Shown here: positions 35,201-45,683 of the stretch, piece after piece
How the letters are laid out: each line of letters opens with the position of its first letter
Position numbering within the stretch: the stretch's first letter is position 1
Notes under the pieces: model-generated
What the model was told of the DNA's origin: nothing
The model's database searches: none
The model's input: the letters and a program-made list of their open reading frames with translations, nothing else
Translations under genes and position numbers: made by a program
Source of the DNA: Metaphire vulgaris
Taxonomy: Eukaryota > Annelida > Clitellata > Crassiclitellata > Megascolecidae
Direction of reading: 5' to 3'
DNA length: 64,000 bases
Assembly: GCA_018105865.1 (NCBI GenBank)
Contig: CM030868.1
Coordinates: 7,778,311 to 7,842,310, forward strand

Positions 35201-38200
35201 CAAACCAAGTTAATCTCCTTTTGCATACTTTAGTAATCATTATTTCTGTGGCTCCTGTCTGTTGCCTGATGTCTTCATTTCTAAATTTTTGGTAATTGCT
35301 TACTTCCATTATTTTTCTTAGGTAGCTCATCTCTGCGGCCAATAGACTTTTTTCGTCTGATTTCTTTAGTACCCGGGTTTTTGATCCGTATAAAATTTTA
35401 TGTTGTTTACTAACTTGTTAAACTGCTCTTTTAATACTAAACAAATGATTGAAAGAATTTTGAAATGATGAATGCTTTTTGAAGTAAATTGTGGATGGCA
35501 GAAGTGATGAAGAGTAAACGAAAGATTGTTTTGCAAATTTAAGAACTTTGCTAAAACCTCCAAGTTGCATTTTAATTGGCGATTAGCGGCTTTTTTATAT
35601 TCAAGCATCTGGAGATGACTTGCCTTGAGCTGTTAAATTCCAGTTGCTTAAAAAACCACATGAGTACCTAAGCACCTGGTGACTGATGCTGATACTAATG
35701 ACACCTACTGAGTAGACAGTGACAGTGTAAAACTCATCTTTTACTTGCTATGAGGTGATAGTGCTTAAGATAACCTCTTTGGTTTTATCTGCCATTTTCT
35801 ATTTTCCTTTGCTATGTTTAATTCTTAATTATGTTTTAATTGTCTTTTAATCATTATATTGCATTTGTAGTTGTTATTTTTATTAAAATAAATAAATGTT
35901 TAAATTAATATATTTATTATTGTATTTATTTTCAAAGGTATTTTTATACCTGGCTTTCCGAAGCTCTTGCGCTTCCAAAAGCATCACGACCAATTGATGA
36001 AGAAGTTCTTTCATAAAGTCAAGAAACATTTGGTAACAAAATGACTACGTTCGTGGTCATTAGTATTTCCATTAATTTACAAATTTGCAGCAAAAGACAC
36101 CTTCTATGATCAAATGAACACTGCACTCCAGTCTGTCTTCACTCGTGACAGTTAATCATCCTAGGTCAATGTTTCCAAAACTGTGGGTCGCGACCCAAAA
36201 GGTGGGTGGCAGGGCTCAGTCCAATGGGTAGTGGGGTAGTGTGAAATTAGATTCAAAAGTGTCATTTTCTAACCAACACCATAATGTCACTAGCCTTGCA
36301 AAGTTGCAAGTAGGTTTCTTTTCAAGAGATTTATATACCTGCAATTCATTCAAAGCTTATATTAGGCCTAAAATGACTAGTGTTTTATCCACTTTTAGTT
36401 GACACAACGTTTGCAGGGTCGCCGCACATTAAAAAACCGCTGAAGTGGGTCGCGATCCATAAAAAGTTTTGGAAACCCTGATCTAAGTCACACGAAAGCT
36501 GTCACTGGCACGTCCCACAGTGGCTTTGAGTCAGTAATTGGCCCCTATGGATCCGACACTCCCAATGGCAATACACTGCACCTCTTCACCTCATGCGCGG
36601 CCAACATCCAATCCTCGACTCGTGGTTCAAATGCTGGTCTATACATCGCACGACATGGCACTCACATGACGGCCGGACTCCTAAAGAGCTGGATCACATC
36701 ATTGTACGGGACCGACGCCCCTTCCAATTGCGCAGGGTATTCAGAGGTGCGGAATGTGCAGCCAATACTGACCACAGTCTTGTGGCAACTGCCATGAGTG
36801 TTAGGTTCTATAGACTCCCGTAAACAATCACTGGCGAAAAGACTGTTTTAAACGAATGGTGAGCAGATGTTATGCAAATTAAGGTGAGAAACAATGACAT
36901 TGAGATTTACCTGATGATATGTTAGGAGTAGTGATGATGAGTGGATTTGACTGTAGTTTGTATGCTGGTTAATTACTAGGTTTTACTATTGACAGCTTGC
37001 TGTGTTTGTATGTTGAATATGCAGGACAGAAATGACATCTATGCCTCAATGTACACGATGAAGTGGATAATGCAGTGCTTCCTTGACAGAGTGAGTGTGG
37101 CTGCGATGACTTTCGTGCTGATGATTACCGTACTCGCATTTTCTCTTCTTAACCCTTTTCGCCCCGTAAGGCCGATATTTAGGTGTCATAGCGTTTTGGT
37201 TACAGGGATCGCAGTGGCAAAAGGGTTAATGACCAAGTGAATCGTGTTCATAGTACAGGGTGTTTCTGCAGAGTGACAGACCATTATTAGTTAATTGGAC
37301 GGGAATAACGGTGGTTTTCACACAGGGCAGTCCCTACTGAACCACTTTAAACCTTGTTATTATTACTATTAATTAACTATTTGTATTTTGCATATATTTT
37401 GCATTGCCTACGCGCCACAGAATGGATAGCTGTAATGTTTTTTGTGTATTTGAGAATTGTGCACTTATTTACCGTAGGTCCCATTTCCCTTGGCACTTCG
37501 TCTGTGGGACATCTACCTGTATGAAGGAGAAAGGGTCTTGATCGCTATGAGTTACACGCTCATCAAGATGCACAGAAGTAAGTTTCCTCTGTAAAAAGTT
37601 CATTTGTTGGTTAACAGTGTGTTTGTCTAATTTTATTTGAAGTAAATGCATTGGTGGTCGGTTGTTGGAACCTCAAAGGAAGTGAAGCAAAGCATAAAGC
37701 CCGATGATTTATTGCAGAAGTAAGAACAAGAAAAGTAGAGATCTTGCTTTAAATTTTGGAACTGAAGAAGAAACCAGAACGGTTTTTGACGTGAACAAGT
37801 GGAAGGATCGCAGAGAGTTAGAGTGCTATTAGAGTTAATTTGCTTGAGGAGCAAGCACTTTCAGGTGATTGTGGATACTATCGAAAGAAAGATTATCTTG
37901 AAAGAATGCATGGAAACCATGCTGAATGAGAAGAGTAGAACAGGGACTTTTTATACACAAATGATGTAAATGAGGAGCCCTGAGCAACGCAGAAGGTTGT
38001 GAGATAGAAAAGACTTTGAAATCTGGCAAATTACTCGAATAGGTGAAAGTTTCAGTGTACATTGTTGTCATGTTTGACATTAACCCCCCTAGCGGTAACG
38101 ATGACCGTGAGTTGTCCAACCATTTTGATACGAAAAGCGGTAAGGATGACCGTAACTCATCCATTGTCTATGTCTACAGTAGTAGGCATTCAGGGCTGGT

Positions 38201-40125
38201 GAGATCACCCAGTTAATTGCTTCTGTGACACGCCCACATGAAAGGGGCAATTGACGGCATTGTGTTCTAGCATACGAGGTGTGCATGTGGACCCTCTGAG
38301 CTCGTTATTGGCACATTCAGGTGTCCTATAATTGCCCATATGTGCATCTTGCCCTGCAGCAAAATCAGGCAAACATTGAGTAGGTATGTGCTTCAGAAAC
38401 AATGTAACGAATGCAATCCAATGCTTTTGGAATGATAAACTGCCAAAGAATGTAGCGCCAAGGAGGTTAACTGTATTTGGCCCAAGGCTGACTTTAAGTT
38501 GAATTTTTCTGAATAATTGTTACATTGGTTTATTTCTATTTTCAGGGCAGATATTGAAGATGTCAATGGAAGAGTTGTCAGATATGTTCCAGGGTGGTCT
38601 TGAGAAGGATTTTGGTTATGACGATGATCAAGTTATTGAAACTTTGCGTGCTTCAATGGAAGACCTTCACCGTTCAAAATCAGACCTTCCGCCTCCGGCT
38701 GAAGACAACTCGGAGCTCCCAAAGAAGCCATTTGGTCAGTTTGTTCAGCCGACAATCGAGAAGTTGATTGGACGAAGATTGTCAGACTTAGAGACGGGGT
38801 TTGCAAGCGGTATTAGTAACAATAATCGGCCAGTTATTCCTGCAGATGGTGGTCCTGTAGTTGCGTTGGGTCCAACTCCTCAAGCGAAAAGGTTATCGGA
38901 TGGCTCTGGCCTTTCAAGCGGCAGGCATTCGGAGTTTACGGATATCTTTGACACTGCAACTGAAGGCGGTTTTAGCAGAGTGTCTGCCAAGGATTATCGC
39001 AGTTCTCAGACGTCATTTCTGGACAATTTTCTTGACGTTGAAAGCGTGGAGACTTCTGTTCATGACCATTCGGGGAGTATTAATACGCTGAATGACGAAG
39101 GTCAGATGGAATCTATGGACTTCGAGGCAGAGACCGATGATCTTACGTGGGACGAAGACCAATTCCATGAATTTACTCAAAGTAACCATGGCGATACACT
39201 GGTCCCGCTTGTTCACGGCACTCATTGGAATCGAGTTTTAGAGAGCGAGAAAGAAAAGATTTTCAACTACGGTGCTCATCGCTATGAAAGTGAAGCTAGA
39301 CGAAAAGAGTTTTTGTCTGGAAAATGGAGTCAGAGTGACACGAGATGGAGAGAGATTAAACCTGGTGAGGGAAGTTCCAAGAAACAAATTGAAGCCGTGG
39401 GAAAGAATCTCACTGCATATAACCAGAATGTATCTGTTGTCTCAGTAAACAAGGACAGTACAGTAATTGAGAACCAAAGGCTTGCGTCAGCTAGCAAGCC
39501 GACATTTCAGAGCACTGTGGTTACACTGGCTGGTGACGATCGAGGACCAACCATTAAGCAGCACGTCTCGGTCACTCCACTCATGATTCAGGAATTCTTT
39601 GCGCCTGCAAACGGTGACCGTTCGCCAGTTACGACGCCCACCCAAGAACTTTACAATGGCTATGATTTCGGCGTGCAGCAGCCGAAGACCAGTAAGGCGT
39701 CGAAGATTCCCCTCGTGACTCCGAGTCACTTTCGTTTACGACCGGCCAAACGACAGGAAGACTCCTACAAGAGAGTTTCCGCTGCCGAAGCACAGAGTAC
39801 AACAAAACATACTTTCTCGTCGGTCGGCTCTAAGGTTTCTCTGTCATCGTCGGGAATTTCTTCTCTTTCCAATCCTAACTCGTCTGGGACTCCCTTCGGT
39901 GGTTCAAGACGCAGAGGTTCTGCGACAGCCAGTGAAGCGTCCATGATATCACAGCAGTCCTCAAAGACGGGCAGCGTTGCTGGTAGTTACGCGCCCATCA
40001 GTTCAAAGGTCATTTCGCCAACAGGGCAGGTCGGTTCCAGGCTTGTATTTTCCATGACACCCGCGCCGCAGCCATGCCAAAAATCTAGGGCAGCAGCTAA
40101 AAATGTCCATACGGTTAGGATCTGA
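26232..40125 (+). CDS. USP6NL: USP6NL/RN-tre-like TBC-domain Rab GTPase-activating protein (complete, 13 coding exons)
   Basis: Coding exons: 26232-26244, 28060-28142, 30184-30269, 30982-31024, 31319-31399, 31868-31975, 32383-32492, 33156-33270, 34446-34500, 35938-36032, 37025-37090, 37478-37577, 38546-40125. They sum to 2535 bases, 844 residues plus stop, close to the human protein (about 828). Residues ~12-60 match the family N terminus ([31 protein letters not shown]). The TBC domain spans ~105-320: [14 protein letters not shown], the arginine-finger motif [10 protein letters not shown] (Arg ~160) and the glutamine-finger YCQGM (Gln ~197) are intact, so GAP activity is expected. The family acts on Rab5/Rab43-type GTPases in endocytosis and Golgi traffic. 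Residues ~325-390 continue the homology ([20 protein letters not shown]). The rest is a Ser-rich, probably disordered tail. All junction phases agree. Confidence 0.96.
27050..27660 (+). mobile_element. LINE reverse transcriptase fragment (RTE/CR1-like), decayed
   Basis: Reads [14 protein letters not shown] (the catalytic ADD replaced by AND), then INVEKTK-like sequence, [20 protein letters not shown] and a C-terminal LYGAEAW-like stretch, with several frame breaks. It lies in USP6NL intron 1 in sense orientation. Confidence 0.75.
28060..28142 (+). CDS. USP6NL: USP6NL-like exon 2
   Basis: Acceptor TTTTGACAG, donor AAG|GTCTGA (weak but in phase 0). Encodes [20 protein letters not shown] and [18 protein letters not shown] is a signature of RN-tre N termini. 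Confidence 0.93.
28709..29644. mobile_element. hAT-like element (CAGTGGTTCCCAAAC type) with a nested MITE
   Basis: Ends CAGTGGTTCCCAAACTTTTT and CGTTTGGGAACCACTG. Perfect 8-bp duplication ACCTAGCA at 28701-28708 and 29645-29652. No transposase frame. Contains a second hAT-like MITE at 28933-29120. Confidence 0.9.
28933..29120. mobile_element. hAT-like MITE (CAGTGGCGGCTCC type), nested
   Basis: Ends CAGTGGCGGCTCC and GAGCCGCCACTG, 188 bp. Perfect 8-bp duplication GTTTTATT at 28925-28932 and 29121-29128. Confidence 0.93.
29706..30068. repeat. 41-bp tandem repeat, about nine copies
   Basis: The unit starts TGATTGCTGAAATTAGTAG and ends AATGTATTATGTT. Later copies alternate two variants (ATGTATTATGTT and ATGTTTTATATT with GAAG for GAAA), giving an 82-bp higher-order period. 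It arises at the edge of the mariner-type repeat. Confidence 0.9.
30184..30269 (+). CDS. USP6NL: USP6NL-like exon 3
   Basis: Acceptor CCTTCGTAG, donor CA|GTAAGG. Encodes [20 protein letters not shown] and VTDRYGFI, strongly conserved in RN-tre proteins. Only ~115 bp separate it from the upstream 41-bp repeat array. Confidence 0.95.
30418..30645. mobile_element. Foldback element E (15-bp GACTATTCATCTCAA arms)
   Basis: Four near-perfect 15-bp units (30436-30495) face an inverted, more degenerate arm (GAATAGTCC, TTAAATAGTCC and GTCTGGAGATG at 30510-30625). Outer ends TAGGACTTTCCATCTC and GAGATGAAAAATCCTC pair. The flanks share CTAGCA, so the target duplication is at best eroded. Same unit family as foldback B. 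In USP6NL intron 3. Confidence 0.65.
30982..31024 (+). CDS. USP6NL: USP6NL-like exon 4
   Basis: Acceptor TTTATTTTAG, donor AAG|GTATTT. Encodes [14 protein letters not shown] after the split His codon. It is a short linker exon, weaker in sequence identity but in phase with both neighbours. Confidence 0.85.
31319..31399 (+). CDS. USP6NL: USP6NL-like exon 5
   Basis: Acceptor AACAACAG, donor AAG|GTGAAA. Encodes [20 protein letters not shown] and KYLKTDK, the basic helix before the TBC domain (family pattern ER-x-x-KWLKM-x-x-W). Confidence 0.93.
31868..31975 (+). CDS. USP6NL: USP6NL-like exon 6 (TBC start)
   Basis: Acceptor TTCTATAG, donor GAG|GTTAAT. Encodes [20 protein letters not shown] and the rest of TBC motif 1, including the conserved RG-x-VW. 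Confidence 0.95.
32383..32492 (+). CDS. USP6NL: USP6NL-like exon 7 (arginine finger)
   Basis: Acceptor TTTAATAG, donor AA|GTAGGC. Encodes [20 protein letters not shown] and [19 protein letters not shown] carries the catalytic Arg of TBC GAPs. Confidence 0.95.
32651..32970. mobile_element. hAT-like MITE (CAGCGGCTCTCAA type)
   Basis: Ends CAGCGGCTCTCAAGCTG and CAGTTTGAGAACCACTG. Flanks CCTTAGAC and CATTAGAC match at 6-7 of 8. In USP6NL intron 7. Confidence 0.8.
33156..33270 (+). CDS. USP6NL: USP6NL-like exon 8 (glutamine finger)
   Basis: Acceptor TTCTGTAG, donor GAG|GTCGGT. Encodes [20 protein letters not shown] followed by [23 protein letters not shown] carries the catalytic Gln. CAG triplets right after the acceptor allow a one-residue alternative site. 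Confidence 0.96.
33485..33560. mobile_element. Possible hAT-like MITE left end
   Basis: GGGGATGTCCAACCTTCTTGG resembles the CAGGGGTGTCCAA-type terminus. No matching right end was seen, so it is a fragment at best. The rest of intron 8 (33560-34445) shows nothing recognisable. Confidence 0.3.
34446..34500 (+). CDS. USP6NL: USP6NL-like exon 9
   Basis: Acceptor AATTTCAG, donor G|GTAGGC. Encodes [18 protein letters not shown], the conserved DAFW block of the TBC domain. Confidence 0.94.
34935..35190 (-). mobile_element. tRNA-derived SINE
   Basis: The minus strand begins GGGGGTGGGAAGATGGCAGA with an A-box-like TGGCAGAAGTGG and a B-box GGTTCAACTCC. Downstream blocks CCTAAGGTCGACT and ACTCGCTAGAGGGCGG recur in the plus-strand copy at 44525-44610. 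Confidence 0.75.
35195..35410 (-). mobile_element. LINE ORF2 C-terminal fragment
   Basis: The minus strand reads [20 protein letters not shown], then [18 protein letters not shown], the usual RRLxWxGHVxR tail of LINE ORF2. The SINE directly follows its 3' side. Confidence 0.7.
35938..36032 (+). CDS. USP6NL: USP6NL-like exon 10
   Basis: Acceptor TTTTCAAAG, donor TTG|GTAACA. Encodes [20 protein letters not shown] and [11 protein letters not shown], matching the [13 protein letters not shown] block of RN-tre. Confidence 0.95.
36167..36480. mobile_element. Degraded hAT-like MITE (TTTCCAAAACT type)
   Basis: Ends CAATGTTTCCAAAACT and AGTTTTGGAAACCCTG, with paired GGGTCGCGACCC and GGGTCGCGATCC blocks inside. 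Flanking 8-mers agree at only 5 of 8. Confidence 0.6.
36530..36830 (+). mobile_element. LINE endonuclease-domain fragment
   Basis: Reads [12 protein letters not shown] in one frame and, after a shift, [20 protein letters not shown] and [11 protein letters not shown]. This is the DHI...DHxLV end of an APE-type endonuclease as in RTE-like LINEs. In USP6NL intron 10. Confidence 0.7.
37025..37090 (+). CDS. USP6NL: USP6NL-like exon 11
   Basis: Acceptor AATATGCAG, donor AGA|GTGAGT. Encodes [20 protein letters not shown] plus DR. The YTMKW-x-x-QCFLDR block is diagnostic of RN-tre TBC domains. Confidence 0.95.
37153..37225. mobile_element. piggyBac-like MITE (TTAA target)
   Basis: A 73-bp palindrome between TTAA at 37149-37152 and TTAA at 37226-37229. 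Ends CCCTTTTCGCC and GGCAAAAGGG. In USP6NL intron 11. Confidence 0.75.
37478..37577 (+). CDS. USP6NL: USP6NL-like exon 12 (TBC end)
   Basis: Acceptor TACCGTAG, donor A|GTAAGT. Encodes [20 protein letters not shown] and [24 protein letters not shown] is the last conserved TBC motif. Confidence 0.95.
38084..38466. mobile_element. piggyBac-like MITE (TTAA target)
   Basis: Between TTAA 38080-38083 and TTAA 38467-38470. Left CCCCCCTAGCGGTA, right TAGCGCCAAGGAGG (inverted CCTCCTTGGCGCTA). It ends about 75 bp before the last USP6NL exon. Confidence 0.75.
38546..40125 (+). CDS. USP6NL: USP6NL-like exon 13 (C-terminal region and stop)
   Basis: Acceptor ATTTTCAG, stop TGA at 40123-40125. The first ~65 residues keep family homology ([20 protein letters not shown], then [16 protein letters not shown]). 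The remaining ~460 residues are Ser/Thr-rich and low in hydrophobic content, with [13 protein letters not shown] near the end. This is the variable tail, which in vertebrate RN-tre binds SH3 proteins. Few PxxP stretches are visible here. Confidence 0.95.
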
Positions 40126-41040
40126 AGCATGTTTCTTTTTTGAATGTGCTAATCTATTCATATTGTAATTTATTTATTTATTTATTCATTTATTTATTAT
40201 GGCCAATTTTTTAAAGCGCAGTAGCAGGGCTAAGGCCCACGACAAGAGCGCTTCACACATAATAATCACAAGTAGCTCAATCTAAATAAGTGAGTTTTTA
40301 GGTTCTTAATAAAAAGTCCAGGAGAGTGTGTGTTGGTCACGTTGTCCGGCAGGGTGTTCCAAAATGCAGATTGTAATTTATTATTCTGGCAAAGTGAATG
40401 ACCTCCTGTAGTAGTTTCTATTTATTTTCTGATGTACTATGCAAGTGTAAAGCATTTTGGTTTTGAGTAATTGTATCATGTAATTGTTTTTTTTTAATCG
40501 TTGCAAACTGCTTTGTGGAAAGAGTTGTCCTATTTGTGCTTTTGATAATTTATTTAGTTTAAATGTATATTAGTTGTTGATGGTGGATTTACTTTGTCTA
40601 GGAACACTGACCAGGCATAGTGTTACCACCACCACCATCATCATCGTCATTATCATCATCATCATCATCACCACCATCATTTTTGTCATTGCCATCAGTA
40701 GCATTGAGCACAGGATCCATTGGTGTCTGGTGCTGTTAAACTGTTTCAATATGGACAATGGACATATATAAGAATAGATGAGGATTTAGGATCTGTGCCA
40801 TATTTGTGACCTAATCCCATAGACTGATATGTTGTATTTTTTCATGGTGCATAATTTGATCTCAAGGTATAACAGTATGGTTTGCATCTTGGCAGTTTTT
40901 TATACTCTTCAGCAGATCTGCTATTAGCGATTACATTTGAACATGTTTGAATTTAATTACATTGAAATATTGCATGTTATTTTTAAGGAAACGTTCTTCT
41001 ATCGAAATGGCAAATATTGAGTTTTTGTGGTTTATGATGG
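40126..41040 (+). other. USP6NL-like 3' flank, likely 3' UTR
   Basis: Directly downstream of the stop, with ATTTATTTATTTATTC AU-rich stretches at ~40165-40200 and AATAAA at ~40305. The true cleavage site cannot be fixed. Contains a LINE fragment (next entry) and a CATCAT/CACCAC microsatellite at ~40620-40685. Confidence 0.4.
40205..40375 (-). mobile_element. LINE 3'-end fragment in the USP6NL 3' flank
   Basis: The minus strand reads AFWNTLPDNVTNTHS, then LFIKNLKTHLF and a GTGTGAAGCGCTCTTG tail, the end of a CR1/L2-type LINE. The candidate AATAAA at ~40305 lies inside it. Confidence 0.65.
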
Positions 41041-41049
41041 AGTTGCACA

Positions 41050-41165
41050 GCCTGCAGGCCACATGTGGTCTCTGAAGGCCTCATGTTGTCTCTGAAAACC
41101 TCATGTAGTCTCTGAAGGCCTCATGTGGTCTCTCTGAAAGTCTTGTGTGGCCTCTCTGAAGGTAA
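41050..41165. repeat. Short tandem repeat, ~21-22-bp unit
   Basis: Five imperfect copies of CTCTGAAGGCCTCATGTGGT. The following DNA to 42240 shows no gene or element. Confidence 0.65.
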
Positions 41166-42237
41166 TTTCCATAGCCTCTGAAAATTCTCATATTCTGACA
41201 TAGCCCTTGGTCTCAAGCAGCTATTTATGGAGACATTACATTTTTTTATTCAAATATTTTGTTGCAATAGCTTCAGGAGTTAAAAAGCACATATCAAAGC
41301 CCCCGTTTCATTTGTGGTAGATTGTAAGTGTAAGAAGAACTCCAGTCGGTTTTACACAAATAATCCTTAGAACTACCAGTCTGGTCTTGCTCGGGCATTT
41401 CTCAAATGTCTAGAGATTTTGTTTAGAAGTTTTTCTAGATTCTAATTTATTTATTAGTGCAAACTAAAAACATTTTTATGCAAATCATCACAAAAGTGGC
41501 TTTAAGATCAAATTTCACAGGTGTAATTTGTTCTTCAAATTTTAAACAAAACAGCGGCTTTAGAACTCGGCAAGAATTACTGGTAGCTTTACAGATGCAT
41601 CAAGTCCCAACCCAACCTCTTCATTAGTAGGCCATTTAGTCATATTTATTCAATTCATAATGCCTATAGCCAGTGTGCAGTTTGAGGCTTGTTTTCAGAT
41701 GGAAGGCATTGTCAATATCTGACTTGATTTCAATTACCGATAATTTGATATGCATCAATTTTAAAGCCTCATTTTAAAAGTTTAATAGTCTCACTCAGCT
41801 GCATTAATTCAATTATCTGTTTTATAACTATTGAGAATTGTTCTTCTTGTGCTTCTAAATTCACTAGTAATAATAATTTGTAGCCCTGAACAAAAAAAAT
41901 CCCTATGAGCACAAAAGTGGCCTCTGCTTCGAAAACTTGTGCACCCCAGTTTTCTTACATAATATTGCACATGTAAAAAACTTTTCTAATCTAAACTGAT
42001 CAAATGAATTGCATTTTTGCTGGTTTTAACAGTTTATGAGTTTTCTTTTCAAACTGAGATGTGTTCATATTAAAAGTGGGTTATGTAACATAATAATGTA
42101 TATTCATTTGCATATTACTTATGTATTTTTATGTGTAAAGTTGGCTAAATTTGATTTGCTCATAGAACAATACAGGAATCTGGCAAAAGATGGTCATTGT
42201 TACCAGATATTTTAGTATGTTGTAGCAATACACCTGT

Positions 42238-42241
<4 letters not shown>

Positions 42242-42298
<57 letters not shown>
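42242..42298. repeat. (GT)n(AT)n microsatellite
   Basis: A short GT run followed by ~23 AT dinucleotides. Confidence 0.9.
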
Positions 42299-42301
<3 letters not shown>

Positions 42302-42366
42302 GAGTGATTGGGAGTGTATTAATTATTAATGGTTGCATCTTAAATTAATTGTGATTGTTGGGGCTA

Positions 42367-43178
42367 CTGTATTTTTGCGCACTTAAGACGCACTCATGTA
42401 TAAGACGCACTTGCGTATAAGACGAGGGTTTTGACGCACCCGTATATAAGATGCACCAAAAGAGTCAAATACTGAGTCTATATTCACTTACCGGGTTAAT
42501 TACAATCCTATCTCACCTGAATGAGGCTGTCCGTAGAGAGAAGAGATAGGAGAAAGGAGGGAGAAAGGAGGGAGGGTAGGACAGAGAGATTGCCTTGAAT
42601 TGGAAGGAGTTCCGTCAACTGTCATGATGTTAAAATAGACCCACATCAATAATTTAATCATCTAACACTAAATCGTTATTCAGTAATCTGACCAATTACA
42701 ATCATCTTTCAATTTTATGTTGCTGCCGGCTGAGAGAAAGACAGACAGAGGGAGAGACACAAACAGAGACAGGCAGAGAGAGAGAGAGATCACCTTGAAT
42801 TGGAAGGGCTTCCCTCCACTGTCCTCGACAATCATATAATGTCTACACATAACTATTCAGACAATCATATGTCTACACATAACTATTCAGAATTCTGATT
42901 AATCACAATCCTCATTCACTTAAATGTCACTGCCGGCAGAGAGAGTGAGAGAGACAGACAGAGAGATACTGACAGGCAGAGAGATTGCTTTGAATTGGAA
43001 GGATTTCCCTCCACCATTTCTACCTGCAGTTTTGGATTTATGTATTGATGATCACTTAGATGCCAGTTATTTGTGTTCCAAACAATTTAGACAAGTTGCA
43101 CCCAAGTATAGGACGCACCAAGGGGGCTAATTGTGTAAAAAGTCGTATAAGCCGCGTCTTATATGCGTGAAAATACAG
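42367..43178. mobile_element. TA-flanked DNA transposon remnant with internal tandem repeats
   Basis: Starts after TA with CTGTATTTTTGCGCAC and ends GCGTGAAAATACAG before TA. Both ends continue with AAGACGC-type repeats (TAAGACGCACTC left, GCCGCGTCTTATA right), giving ~28-bp inverted ends. Inside, a ~170-bp unit (GATTGCCTTGAATTGGAAGG plus GAGAGACAGACAGAG) occurs three times. No transposase. Confidence 0.65.
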
Positions 43179-43494
43179 TATATAGCAGTTGTATTTTGCA
43201 TCTCATTAGAATTTATAGAAAATATTTGATGAAACTTGCTTATTAGTCCATCATTCAGTTGTATCTTGTCAAGTGCCAAGCCTTTGCATATTGGCTTTGT
43301 ATTTTATTGCAAAATAATCGAGTATTTTTACATTTGAATGCTTTAGCCAATAGAACTAAAATGCATGATCCTATTGTTTCTACTTGCCTTGTCAATGCAT
43401 TTGACAATGCATATATTTTAGAAGCTGATATAGTATGATATTAATACTGAGGTGCTAACAGAATTTGTTTCCTCTTTTATAGTGGATGTTTTAG

Positions 43495-43496
<2 letters not shown>

Positions 43497-43532
<36 letters not shown>
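43497..43532. repeat. (AAT)n microsatellite
   Basis: About twelve AAT triplets. The surrounding 43180-44520 shows no gene or recognisable element. Confidence 0.85.
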
Positions 43533-43533
<1 letters not shown>

Positions 43534-44524
43534 CTGTGATGTGCAGTGTATAGACCATTGTGGCAGATATGGGGATGTTTGAGTAGTGGTGTGATTAATG
43601 CTTGAATTATGTTATATTATGTCAAAAGCTTGAAATTAGCGGCTAATTGTGTCTTAGTTTTGTATAGGTTGCCATAAGGCTGTTATAATTATTTGTCGTT
43701 TAGTAAATTCAGTTTGAGAGGAAATTTTAAGAGATTCTGAAACATCGGTTGATGCCAATAAAAGGTTGGCCAAATAGATTCAAGATCTTTCTCTAAAATC
43801 AACTGAGAAATTTCTATGGTATTGTTTTTGAGCTTTTGCGTTGTTTCTCATTTTGCTTTTATTGCCTTAGTGCATGAGATTGGACTTGTATGTAGGAGTC
43901 ATAGTTTGTAGATGACTGAAGTGCTGGTCTTTATGTGTGATAGTATTATGCTTATTTTCCCAAGTGGTGCTTGTATTTATTTCCGATAATGAGATGGTAT
44001 TTAATAAATCACAATAAGAAGCTTTCATTTGCCGGTAAAACATTTGTCCTTTCTCTTTTACATTTTTTCTGCACTGCTACAAAATTTAAAACAATAAATT
44101 CTATGTACCCGGTACATTAAAATGTTAATCTGTTGTAGAAACTTCTATGTTGTACCAAACATGATGGTGATGCAAGTCGTTGTATGTAGCATCTCATAAT
44201 GACATTGTTGATATACTATAGACATTTCTATAGATACGATAGACATTTCTGTGATACACTGAACATTTTAGTATGATATTGTAAGTAATTTATTTTGCAC
44301 TCCATCATGAAATTGTGCTAATGCCATAGGCTGTAGTAGAGCCATAAGTTGTTGAAGGAATTATGTGTACATATCTTGTGACCACCGTAGTTGAACTTTT
44401 ACCAAGTATTTCATGAGATATTTTGAGCATTTGGATTGAAGGTGTTCATTGGCTATTTTTGCTTTGATTAAGCATTCGGTACCTAGTGTTTCAGGGCTTC
44501 AGATTGTTAATATACAGATTGTTA

Positions 44525-44640
44525 ATACAGCCCATTGTAGGAAGGGGTTCAAGACCCATACATGCCCCTAAGGTCGACTTTGCCTTCACTCGCCAGATGG
44601 TGGTGCCAACTGAGTAACAGCTTAGCTGCAAAGTGAACAG
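44525..44640 (+). mobile_element. tRNA-derived SINE fragment
   Basis: B-box-like GGGTTCAAGACCC, then CCTAAGGTCGACTTTGCC and ACTCGCCAGATGGTGG, matching the minus-strand SINE at 34935-35190. The A-box half is missing. Confidence 0.6.
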
Positions 44641-44880
44641 GCTAACTAACTGCTACAGCGGCGCACTCGCCTTTCTCTCATCGACCGTTCCTTCGCCAAC
44701 GCTGCTCCATCTGTTTGGAACAACTTACCGAAAACTGTCACTTCGGACTTGACTGTTTCTATAGATGCTTTTAAACGCCGACTGAAAACTGTACTCTGCA
44801 GTTTGGCCTGCACTGTCCAGGAGGACATGTTACTCATCCTGCACTTATGATTCTTTGCCTAGTGAATGACTTAATGTGAG
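44641..44880 (+). mobile_element. LINE ORF2 C-terminal fragment
   Basis: Encodes RRTRLSLIDRSFANAAPSVW, then NNLPKTVTSD and FKRRLKTVLC, the standard LINE tail. It directly follows the SINE fragment. Confidence 0.7.
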
Positions 44881-44976
44881 TTAACAAACATGTAATAATA
44901 ATAATAATAATCATGCGCCAATCGCATGGCTGAGGGCCTTGAAACGGAGATCAGCGCCACCGTAGGAGCCTTGAGG

Positions 44977-45115
44977 CAGGGATATTTTTACAGCCCTTAA
45001 CACCCTCCCCCAATCTCAGCTATGGGATGACCTTTTTTGCTTGTCAGACTTTTTTGGCAGGGGACCCCCAGAATTTACGTACCCCCCACAATTGATAATC
45101 CTAGAAATAACCCTT
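44977..45115. mobile_element. hAT-like MITE (CAGGGTTATTT type)
   Basis: Ends CAGGGATATTTTTAC and GAAATAACCCTT. Perfect 8-bp duplication CCTTGAGG at 44969-44976 and 45116-45123. Contains GACCTTTTTTGCTTGTCAG. Same family, opposite orientation, as 60860-61037. Confidence 0.88.
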
Positions 45116-45614
45116 CCTTGAGGTTTACTCTCTGGGCTTTGAGATCCTGAGAAGGACTTTACTTTTTACCTAATGTTTCTCCCGACAGAAACTATTCTGA
45201 CCATGACAGAATTGAAAGATCTGATGTGTTCTGTATGTAGTTTTGCAAAGCATCTGCTAATTAGTTATCTCCCCATCTTGTTTTGAGATTTATTATGTTT
45301 TTTGTATTGAAACTTAAAGCTTTTGTTTGAGTGATATTTGCTTTTTGATTGCAGAATTTTTTTAATAAACTATAATTTAAAGGTTTTTCGGAATTCTGTG
45401 TTGCCAATTTCCAATGTTAGAGAACATCAAACCTCATGCAGATCGGATCATGCAGATGCTTTTGTTTCATAAATTCCACACAAATAAATTTTGAATTTAT
45501 ATTTAAATAGGTCATTCCCTGAGATCATCAGAAAAAGGATATACAATATAAAGCATCATGTCATTCATGTAGCACTAACTCTGCGATGGAAAGTCCTGGT
45601 TGAGAAAGGAGGAG

Positions 45615-45615
<1 letters not shown>

Positions 45616-45681
<66 letters not shown>
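45616..45681. repeat. (CA)n microsatellite
   Basis: Over 30 CA dinucleotides. The TH-repeat frame across it is an artefact. Confidence 0.95.
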
Positions 45682-45683
<2 letters not shown>
